A DNA stretch of 14,406 nucleotides from Discostella pseudostelligera (taxonomy: Eukaryota; Bacillariophyta; Thalassiosirophyceae; Thalassiosirales; Thalassiosiraceae): NCBI GenBank assembly GCA_036940085.1, contig JALLBK010000341.1:1-14406 (forward strand), given 5' to 3'. The first letter of the stretch is position 1, and every line of letters starts with the position of its first letter. Under the pieces are notes generated by a model. That model was not told the origin of the DNA, searched no databases, and saw only the letters and a list, made by a program, of their open reading frames with translations. A program made the translations under genes and the position numbers. Below are positions 1 to 7,826 of this stretch, one piece after another.

Positions 1-2897
1 AAAGATGCGTCGTCTGCGTGGCTGTTTAGAGAGGTGGTACTTTGCGAGTTGTCTCCACCCGCAGAGCTTGCATCCTCGGTTTCGACACTCACATCCATTC
101 CAGACTCTGATGAATCATTCATTGAGGTCCCGGAACCGTATCCTCTCGATGATGGAGAACTTCCTTTTCGTGCATAATTGTGAGGGTTTGGCTGGTCTAG
201 TTGTTCTTCGGCCTCGTCTGCCTCATCTGCGTATCTAGCAGCAACGGCAACCACCCCCTATTTATTTGTTATGAACATACAAAATAGTGATTCGTTGGAT
301 TTGTCGGCAATGAAAACATAGAGTCATGAAATGCAGTAACAATACTTACATCCCAATTACCACTATTCACCAATTCAGCCAACTCAACAGCTCGAGAGTC
401 ATCGTCATCAAGTTGAGAAGAAACGGCCGACCTATCTGATGAGTTCTTGGATGAATCCTTCGTTGTCATTGTTGCAGTATCGTCCATTTCCACATTGGAC
501 ACACCGGTGGAACTAGTTGAGGCAAGAATCGCCGCGGTGGCACCCACGGCAGTCCAGTCTCCTTTCTCAATAGCTTCTTGGATGTCTCTTTCCCTAGGGT
601 TTTGCTCTCTATCTCTCGCGGTCATGTCTGTACTTGTGGACTCGCTCGAGATCATGGTTAACTCAACGTCTTCTTGCAAACCTTCATCCACTCCAATCAT
701 GGTCACACTGGCATAAGGAGAGAGCAAATGAAATGATGTTTGAGTTAATACCAAAGAAAGAAAATATAGATAATGTTACTGGATTCAAACATTTGACGAC
801 TTACTTTCGTTGAGTCAAAAGGTTACCCACTTGTGGAGGCAACTGATCCGGATTCGTTGCGGTGTTATCGTCAGATCGTCCAGAATGAGAGCTTGACAAA
901 TCACCAGTATAACTATCCGCCAAACTCGTATCGACCGAGGAGTTTCCATCCGAGGAATCCCATCCAGAAGAGCCAGCGGAAGAGTCATCATCTGCTGCTC
1001 GGCTTCCCCCTGCACTTTTGCTGCTGCTGGACATACTACCAGTGCTCAATCTCTTTTGTCGACGACTAACATTTCTTGCTAAGCCCTCTACATCGTTGGC
1101 CGTGTTAGGATCTGACTTTTGGTATGGATTGACTCGGTCATCGTACTCCTCTGACCGGCTTGACGCACTTGAATCATCATTTGATTGACTTGAATCATCT
1201 AACTGACTCGACTCGCTAGACTGACTAGAGTTCTCGCTACTGGAGTAGGACTGCATTGATGAACTGTCATCACTCTCTCCCGACGAAAATTCATCACGAG
1301 AGGAGTGCTTGCTACCACCATCCCCTCGAGCGTTCCCTTCTTCTAAATCATCAGTAGGGCTAAACTCTTTCTTCTCAAAACCACGAATACCCATGAAAGT
1401 CGAATTCAACACTCGACGACGTCGGACGACGAAAAGAGTAATGCCGATCAATATGAGACCAATGCACACAGCCGAAACAATGCCAGCGGTATTGGAATTT
1501 TCATTCTCCGAAGAAGAGCTCTCTGTGGCATTGTCGTGATCTTGAATCAATTTATCAATCGTATCAGAGTCGGCTAGCTGAGTTGTTTCGGACTCTGGTA
1601 TTGTCGACGGTAACGAAGCAACGTTTCCGCCCCCGTCGCCATGCTCAAACAGTTCTGAGAGTAATGTGGGTGGATAAATTGCTCTAAATTCCTGCTTCGT
1701 CGAAGGAGGGCTAATAAAGCCAAGAAATGTCCCATCCTGGATATCACTTTCGAATTCTTCTTCAAATTGATACAATGTGTCAATCTGCGAGCCACTTGGT
1801 TCGTCCATGAATTGTATCGTCAGTTCGGTGGTGACTTCGATGCAGTGATCGGTAGCTTCGATTGTCGCATTCATACCTTTCCTGCATTCTGTATGGCGTA
1901 TGTGCATCGAATCGAAGTGAACAACATGAGTGAAATACAAAAAGTGAGTGTCAACGAGACCTCTAACACATGCAATACTCCAATAAGAATGCCCCATCGA
2001 AAAAACAGTCCTTCGATGTAACGTACCGGCTTCCATGGCATGCATCAACTTTGTGCCATTCGCCTCCACTAGTGGCTCGGGGTAGACTAATAGTATTCGA
2101 CGTTGGATCCCTTTCAGATTTCGTCGTACTGACTGAGCCGCTGCCACACCAAACCCAGCCTGCCTTGCTGTAGTCCTACTCCATGTAGTCATGGCGTCCA
2201 ATAGATGTCCCCGAATAGTTGAATTCGCCATATTCAAGTCTTCCACAGTAATTAACGATGACACCGCCGCTTGGTAGGTGAGGTTCATCGGAATTTCGCC
2301 GGTGTATAATGTCCCATCATCCTCGTCAATAATTATGGTAGGAGTTGGAGCAAGTGTATCAACAACCGTAGGAGTTGGTGGTGGAATGGATACATTCGTA
2401 CTACCAGCAGCAGTGGCCTCCTCAATCGCCTCCTCGACACCCTTACAAACTTCAAATAAATACACCACCTGCTGTGGATCGAGCACCGTTGATCCATTTC
2501 CATTCATCCCATTGGTATACAAATAGGCATTAGCACATATCACATATGGTCCACCACAAGCATGAGTGTAGAATTCTTCTTTTAATGCTGTGGGCAGTTC
2601 TTCAAATTTTGTTACGGGATATTGTCCCCATTCTCCAGTTCCTTCATTGTATTGAAGGGATGTAAATGCATTATCACTAAGTGTATTGATGAAGGTGACA
2701 TATCCGTCCTTATCGACGGTATTTTCATTGGGTTTGGTGGACGATTGGAGTGCACCGTAACATCCCTCACTGGAGGTGGCGCCGCCGTAGAAGATGCCGG
2801 CGTTGGTTGGATGGAGGAGGGTTAGGAGAAGCAGGACGAGAGTGGGTAATGATGATCGGGACGACGACGACGACGCGACTGCGGGGATGCGCCTCAT
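1..2897 (-). CDS. Receptor-like type I membrane protein with Ser/Asp-rich tail and GDW modules (partial, spliced)
   Basis: I do not recognise a characterised family. The proposed join (minus) is 2897-2027, 1888-805, 707-350 and 257-1, giving more than 856 residues and continuing past the left edge. I chose the Met at 2897 rather than the in-frame Met at 3074 because it begins a classic signal peptide: basic MRR, Leu-rich core, likely cleavage after TNA (residue 33). The ectodomain has Cys at about 46, 114, 121 and 151, an acidic segment DKDGYVTF with an EF-hand-like look, and many N-glycosylation sequons. A transmembrane helix (about 470-491 before removing the candidate intron) is followed by RRRR, the usual stop-transfer signal. 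The cytoplasmic part is dominated by Ser, Asp and Glu and ends in two related modules, EKGDWTAVGATAAILA and NSGNWDGVVAVAARYA. Joins are supported by consensus splice sites and preserved frame. A sensor or adhesion role is only a guess. Confidence 0.75.
258..349 (-). other. Intron in the receptor-like gene
   Basis: This 92-bp intron (minus) has donor GTAAGT right after the GAT of GNWD and acceptor AATAG. It is phase 0. Splicing joins GNWD to GVVAVAARYA and restores the second GDW-type module, whereas reading through leads to a stop soon after. The reconstructed module resembles the first one at 518-586, which supports the junction. Confidence 0.85.
708..804 (-). other. Intron in the receptor-like gene
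   Basis: This 97-bp intron (minus) has donor GTAAGT and acceptor TGCCAG preceded by a pyrimidine-rich stretch. It is phase 2: the split codon AA+T gives Asn, joining LLTQRN to VTMIGVDEG. Without splicing the upstream frame stops inside the donor itself (AAG TAA). Confidence 0.85.
1889..2026 (-). other. Probable in-frame 138-bp intron in the receptor-like gene
   Basis: The stretch runs from donor GTACGT to acceptor ATACAG, is T-rich on the coding strand, and is exactly 46 codons with no stop, so the reading frame stays open either way. Its translation (His, Phe, Val and Trp rich) differs from both flanks. Removal joins MHAMEA to ECRKGMNATIEA. A nearby alternative acceptor (TGCAG at 1882-1886) would shift the frame. 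The alternative is that this is simply coding sequence. Confidence 0.6.
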
Positions 2898-3783
2898 GCC
2901 GGCAATTGAGTAATTGTAATGATAATGAAAACTTGTGCGCTTCGATGCTACGCCAGACGCCAGATAGGAAGAGACAAAATGGTCGTTCGTCAGCTCATTG
3001 CTACTGCCTGCGATATCGATTACGACTATGATTAAGTCACCAGGTCTATCGAACTTGTATTCTTCATGTTGCATGGTGGTGCGGTGCAGTGGTGTGTAGT
3101 GTGTTAAGGTGTATTGAGTATTGATGACTTGTCATCGTGGCGGCAGTGCAGCAAGCAAGATTACGCGACGGAATCGTCGGTTGGTGGCAGCGTCGGCAAA
3201 GAAGAAGAAGCATTTGGAATGACACCAGCCCCAAATTTATATGAAATCCTATGTAAGGATGTCCGTTTAGGTGGATGAAACAACTGTTTAGCTCATCCAC
3301 CCTGATCTCAGAGAAGCTACGGAAAGACCCGAGAGATTCTGTCCGTCGTGGGTACTTCTTTGTCAGGCGTTTGACGTTCAACACCAAACACCACCTATTC
3401 TATCTCTCATCAAACTAGTTATGCTCACAATGTAACAATATCAATGTGAAGATGGAACTATCTATCTACGGGTGATGGTGAATTTAACAGTATGATAGAA
3501 AATGATGCTTGCCAAAAGTTTTGACTGAGCTCTTATCGCTTATTGATTAAGCTGTACATGTCAAGAAGTAATGATAACATTTCCATCTACTCTTGACTTT
3601 TGACTCCTTCGTTCCCTAACATTTGTAGTGATGAATTCAAATGATCAATGTGCTACCCACAAGCTACTTCAAACGTTACAATTTCGATGGATCCATCATC
3701 CGATCTTCCCTTCCCTACTCTTCTTCATATTTGTTGTCCACCATCATCTCTACTCCCCATCATGTATAAAATCTACTACATCT
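2898..3783. other. Intergenic region between two minus-strand genes
   Basis: This 886-bp stretch holds the promoter and 5' leader of the receptor-like gene and the 3' flank of the metal transporter. I see TTGACT repeats (TTTTGACT at 3519-3526 and TTGACTTTTGACT at 3593-3605) and one TGACGT at about 3372. Open frames here (for example 3064-3387 minus and 3628-3852 plus) have no recognisable domain and compositions typical of noncoding sequence. No RNA gene is apparent. Confidence 0.6.
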
Positions 3784-5752
3784 TTATCCACAATGATGAT
3801 GATTCAACAGAACCAAACCCACGGGAATAGTACCAATAATGAAAAAGAGTAAAGCACTGAGCCGATCGACTTGGGTTCGAATAATGCTTTCAATTCGGGG
3901 TAGCGTCTCACATGCGGCGATATTCAAGTAGACACCCCCCGCCATACCAAGGATGACACCGGTGGCTTCATCCGAGGGATTAGCAGCCAAGAAAATAATC
4001 CCTCCCAAGACGACAGACAGTCCCGACAAAAAGTTAAAGAGCAATGCCTTGGGTGCGGATAGACCGACATGACGAGTGAGGAGGATGAAATCTGCTAACT
4101 CCTGGGCCATTTCATGAATAATCGTTACCATCACAATGGATACCGAGGTGGATACGTCGCACGATGCCTTGAAGGAGGCGGCAATGAACATTCCATCAGA
4201 GAAGTTATGGAAGGAATCGCCAAGGAGGATGGAGGCACATAGCTGACGGTTGATGAAGACTTTCTCGACGGAGGGTACTGGTTCTTGAATGGGCACGATG
4301 GCGGCGTTATGGTCTTCGTTGCAAATGTCGCAATGCTCGTGCTTATCTTGGGGGTGGAAGATATCCTCATCCTTACGAATGTGTTCCGTTTCCGAATCGA
4401 CTACCGCATCATCATCACCACCACCAACCAACTCCAACTCGGAGCGCTCAACGGTCACCAACACACCGGTCTCCACCACCGCATCTCGTTCGATGCACGA
4501 GGGACATGCTGCATCTTCCTCAGAACTAACACTATTCGCTCCTTCCTCGACGGCGGCGGGACGATGGAATACAATCCCAAAGAGCATGGGCATGAGAAAT
4601 CCTCCCATGATGGCACAACCGAATTTGGCCGCGGTGACGTTTTCCTCGTCCACTTCTTCTTCTTCTTCGGCTTGGAGGTAACGATGCACGTCTTCCTCGT
4701 GTCCATGTTCTTCCTCGTGTCCCCCTACAAAATCATGATCAATAGACATAAAGATGTGTGAGCATAGTATCGTGGAATAAGAGTGTATGCACATGTCAAT
4801 ACTCACCTTCAATCAAGTGCAATGCCTCGGGTATCACCAGGAACACTGCCGTAGCCACAAGTGCCCCCGCCGCAAAGGCAAAGATACAAATATCACGTAG
4901 TACATGCTCATCACTGGAACGCACGGCGGCATCATTGGGAGAAGTGCCAGTACCAGTAGCATTATTGTTCTTCCCACGAAGCTTGAGAATACCACGATAG
5001 GCCGATCCAGCGGCAATAATGATCAATCCAGACAATGTCGCAAGTGAGACGAGGAAGGTGGCACCGATGACTTGCCCCCAGGGGAGATAATTCTCTTCCT
5101 CGTGCTGCTGGTTTTGCTCGTCTTCAACAATATGATCATCGTGATCGACATGATCATCGTGATCATCTTCAACATGTGCATCAGAATCTTCCACGAACTG
5201 TAAGAACCTCGTGCTCATGAATTTATTAAATTCTCCCTCATACGCGAAAGTGGCAACGCCATTCTTAAGTTCATCATGGGTGCCCTTTGCTAGGAGGGTG
5301 GGAGGCACTGCCGCCGTCACCGATGCATCAGCAGACGCCATAGACACAGGGTGCGAAACTGTCCCAGCAGCTAGCATCACCTCGGTCGTCAAGAACAATG
5401 TGGCAACGGACCCAATATTTCCACGTCGGGTTGAGGTAGAGGCATGATGAAAAGGCATAGCAGCCGCCACCACGATAGCCATTGGGTTACTACCACCCGA
5501 AGATGATGATTTCCCTGGGCCCATCGAAAGAGTGGCAGCGGCGGTCAGTGCGGCGATGATGTAGTACGCGAGGGTAGGTCGGGGTCGGCGGCTGTTGCTG
5601 CTGCCGCCGCCACCACTGCGCCGCGAGAGTAGAGCGCTGCCGGCTTGAAGCTCACGACATTGGACGCATCGGGGAGGCCAGGGGGTATTTCCCTCGCCCT
5701 GCGGACTACGGAGGTGTTTGGTGGTCCTCATCGTCGTCATGGTCATGGTCAT
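3784..5752 (-). CDS. ZIP-family divalent metal transporter, LIV-1 type
   Basis: This is a predicted zinc/iron importer (ZIP, SLC39 family) moving Zn2+ or related divalent metals into the cytosol across the plasma or an organelle membrane. The exons (minus) are 5752-4807 and 4724-3784, joined as LIEGGHEEEHGHEE, giving 628 residues. The family signature is intact: HNFSDG in TM4 (about 488-493) and HEMAQELADF in TM5 (from 519), the paired helices that form the metal site. Eight hydrophobic helices fit the fold (about 226-248, 286-308, 348-368, 476-500, 510-532, 540-563, 570-588, 604-622). An Asp/His-rich stretch (about 196-208) precedes TM1. The loop between TM3 and TM4 carries CPSC and HEHCDIC. 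The start is uncertain: Met at 5785 and 5911 are also in frame, and a hydrophobic N-terminal segment (about 60-76) may be a signal. Metal specificity cannot be read from the sequence. Confidence 0.9.
4725..4806 (-). other. Intron in the ZIP transporter gene
   Basis: This 82-bp intron (minus) has donor GTGAGT and acceptor TTTTGTAG and is phase 1. Splicing joins the end of TM2 (PEALHLIEG) to GHEEEHGHEE, the expected ZIP arrangement. The unspliced frame stops seven bases into the intron. Confidence 0.92.
5132..5164 (-). repeat. Short tandem repeat coding an Asp/His-rich metal-binding-like segment
   Basis: The 15-mer ATGATCATCGTGATC occurs exactly twice (5132-5146 and 5150-5164) with an 18-bp period. 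On the coding strand it encodes part of the DDHDDHVDHDDH stretch just before TM1 of the ZIP transporter. This is the composition expected of a soft metal-binding segment, and the exact DNA repeat suggests recent expansion. Confidence 0.8.
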
Positions 5753-5900
5753 GTTGCTTTGGTTTTTGTGAGTGCGTTGAAGCATAGCATGCGGTGAAGA
5801 TGGGAGGAATCTATGATATCGTAGGCAGGGCGGGAAGAGGGAAGGCTGCTGCTCGCTCTTTTGGTTATTGGTTGGGCATCCTTGCTCTGGTTTCGTCCTG

Positions 5901-5945
5901 TTTGGCGACATTTATCACATGCATTGCGTGTGATAAATCGCCAAA
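5901..5945. repeat. Near-perfect 45-bp palindrome upstream of the ZIP gene
   Basis: The left arm (5901-5923) starts TTTGGCGA and ends TTTATCACATGCA. The right arm (5925-5945) is TGCGTGTGATAAAT followed by CGCCAAA. The arms pair over about 20 bp with one mismatch and a 2-nt (CA) bulge, around a single central base. Each arm carries a GATA-type core (TGATAA on the paired strands) and an E2F-like TTTGGCG end. It lies about 150 bp upstream of the ZIP start and 380 bp upstream of the divergent phosphatase. It could be an operator for a dimeric factor, or form a hairpin in a leader transcript. Confidence 0.75.
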
Positions 5946-6019
5946 AAGACAAATGTTGGACCAAGGTCAGGCGGTCCCAGTGAATTTCTCTTGAGATTTC
6001 TTGTGGCCACGTCGGCGGC

Positions 6020-6058
6020 TGACGCCAGCAGAACGTCATGATGACGCCTGATGACGCC
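6020..6058. promoter_or_regulatory. Cluster of TGACGC and ACGTCA elements (bZIP/CRE-like)
   Basis: TGACGCC occurs at 6020-6026, 6042-6048 and 6052-6058, and ACGTCA at 6033-6038. The forward copies are spaced 22 and 10 bp apart, about two and one helical turns. These hexamers match the CO2/cAMP-responsive elements I recall from the Phaeodactylum carbonic anhydrase promoter (TGACGT, ACGTCA, TGACGC), bound by CREB/ATF-like bZIP factors. The cluster lies about 265 bp upstream of the phosphatase start. Function here is inferred from motif identity only. Confidence 0.5.
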
Positions 6059-6164
6059 ACTGAGCACTTCCCACATCACACCCATCGACGGACAGACAAG
6101 ATGAAAAGGCGGGAAGAGAGATTCGTCATGAGTATTATTTTTTCGTCATCGCCATTCGCCTTCG

Positions 6165-6201
6165 CCGTCGGTCGTCGTCGTCGGTCGTCGTCGTCGTCGT
6201 C
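6165..6201. repeat. CGT trinucleotide microsatellite
   Basis: A run of CGT units interrupted by single GGT-type changes lies about 120-155 bp upstream of the phosphatase start, in its promoter or 5' leader. Similar TCG/CGT runs recur elsewhere in the window, including inside coding sequence. Confidence 0.8.
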
Positions 6202-6321
6202 ATTTGAAAATTTCTGCCACCCTCATACTCGTACCTATCACTATCGTATCACCCGCCACCCGCCACTGATCCTGCCCCTTGCCAACTATCACTGCATGCC
6301 GGTGCCCTTGCCCCAACATCG

Positions 6322-7701
6322 ATGAGGTGTCTCTTCTTCTTGGTCTTCCTTGGGGCGATAACATCAGCCTTCCAGACGTCTTCGTCGTCATTGTCAAGGG
6401 AAACTAACGCGATGACAAAGCCAACCCCCGTTCGACGCACGTCGTCTCTTGCCTACGATAACAATGACGGCTTTAAGGAGAATTACCATCGAGTGGACAT
6501 GTGGAGGAAGCGCCGAAATTTGCCTTTAAAACCTCGTTATACAATGACGGCATTGTCATCATCTTCATCATCAACAACTTCAACTACTCGACTAGACGAA
6601 GTCGAAAATAGTGCCACCAAGCCAATGTACACATTTGGCGTCTTGGCCGATATTCAATATGCACCCATACCCGATGGCCATTCGTACAGTGGCAATCCAC
6701 GCTATTATCAACATGCCAAGGAGGCTGCACGACATGCTGCAATTCATTTCCAAGCAGAGCAAGTACAATGCGTAATTAATTTAGGTGATATTGTCGATGG
6801 GAAATGTGCCGATGTCGAAAAATGGGGTGGTACTATCGATGAAGAAAAGAAGAGTGACGGATGCATCAGTAGTGTAGGTCATGATGCCATCGACGATGTA
6901 TTGGAGGCATTGAGCTCCTACAATGCAGGACGAATGTTGCATACCTATGGGAATCATGAATTGTACAATCTCTCCCGCTTGGAATTGGGCCATAAGCTAT
7001 CCATCCCATTCACTCGCGAGCCTACCAATGAACTTGTGGGATATTACGATCATGTCTTGCATGAGCCGCAGCGGAACTGTGATAACGCGAATACCAATCC
7101 TTGGAAACTACGCTTTGTCGTCCTTGACTCGTATGATATCTGTCTTCTGGATCGATGTGCGGAAACATCCACGAAGCGACAGGCGGCACATGAAATACTG
7201 AGTAAACACAATCCCAACTATCCCGAACAAGAAAATTCACCAGAAGGATTGGTAGGTTTGTCGAGAAGATTCGTGGCTTTTAATGGTGGAGTGGACACAC
7301 CACAACTGGAATGGTTGGAAAATTCCATGCAATCTGCACGAGAGAATGGCGAGAAAGTGATTATATGTTCCCATCAGCCAATACATCCACAATCATCGTT
7401 CACGACCTGTCTCATTTGGAACTACGATGACGTGTTGAGCATTGTTAGGAAATACAGCGATGTGGTAATTGCATCATTTTCAGGTCATGCTCATAAGGGA
7501 GGATACATTCGAGATGAAGATTGTGGTGTGCACTTTCGAACGTTCGAGGCAATGCTCGAGAGTCCATGTCCGATTCGTACCTATGCCTTTGTGGATGTTT
7601 GGAAGGACCGATTGGTGGTGAGAGGTATGGGAGATTGTTTTAGTGATGTGTATGATTTAGATCATTTGGAAAGCAAAGTCGGTACAACCATTGCAAAGTG
7701 A
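6322..7701 (+). CDS. ADP-ribose/CDP-alcohol diphosphatase-like metallophosphoesterase, probably plastid-targeted
   Basis: This is a calcineurin-like phosphoesterase resembling the Mn2+-dependent ADP-ribose/CDP-alcohol diphosphatase (ADPRM) family, which hydrolyses ADP-ribose, cyclic ADP-ribose or CDP-choline-type substrates to nucleoside monophosphates. It is a single exon of 459 residues. The dimetal motifs are all present and in order: DIQ (110-112), GDIVDG (155-160), GNHE (210-213), SHQPIHP (350-356) and GHAHKGG (388-394). NSPEGL and FNGG, followed by TPQLEWLE, also match the family. About 100 residues precede the catalytic domain: a hydrophobic signal (1-16) ending ITSA, then Phe17 and a Ser/Thr- and Arg-rich, acid-poor stretch, like a diatom bipartite plastid presequence (ASAFAP-type site with Phe at +1). 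A secreted or endomembrane location is the alternative. The gene is divergent from the ZIP gene. Substrate assignment is from family resemblance. Confidence 0.9.
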   Translation: MRCLFFLVFLGAITSAFQTSSSSLSRETNAMTKPTPVRRTSSLAYDNNDGFKENYHRVDMWRKRRNLPLKPRYTMTALSSSSSSTTSTTRLDEVENSATKPMYTFGVLADIQYAPIPDGHSYSGNPRYYQHAKEAARHAAIHFQAEQVQCVINLGDIVDGKCADVEKWGGTIDEEKKSDGCISSVGHDAIDDVLEALSSYNAGRMLHTYGNHELYNLSRLELGHKLSIPFTREPTNELVGYYDHVLHEPQRNCDNANTNPWKLRFVVLDSYDICLLDRCAETSTKRQAAHEILSKHNPNYPEQENSPEGLVGLSRRFVAFNGGVDTPQLEWLENSMQSARENGEKVIICSHQPIHPQSSFTTCLIWNYDDVLSIVRKYSDVVIASFSGHAHKGGYIRDEDCGVHFRTFEAMLESPCPIRTYAFVDVWKDRLVVRGMGDCFSDVYDLDHLESKVGTTIAK

Positions 7702-7826
7702 GTTATGAGCAATAGTTGTGGTCATTCCAAATGATGTGTACAGACAATTATTGGCCAATTGAACAACAATCATTGGCCGAGAATCAAATTGTGTGTAAAT
7801 TAATGAACAGTGATCCAACTTGATGG

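Noticed and set aside
3064..3387. 107-aa minus-strand open frame upstream of the receptor-like gene
   Set aside because: No domain, no codon or composition signal, and it overlaps the likely promoter/leader of the neighbouring gene.
3628..3852. 74-aa plus-strand open frame overlapping the 3' end of the ZIP gene
   Set aside because: It is antisense to the ZIP terminus and has no recognisable feature.
5749..6060. 103-aa minus and 66-aa plus open frames across the divergent promoter
   Set aside because: They overlap each other and the palindrome; their translations look like noncoding sequence.
6165..6201. Regular CGT units as a possible CRISPR-like or functional repeat
   Set aside because: A simple trinucleotide microsatellite without spacers; such runs occur elsewhere in the window.
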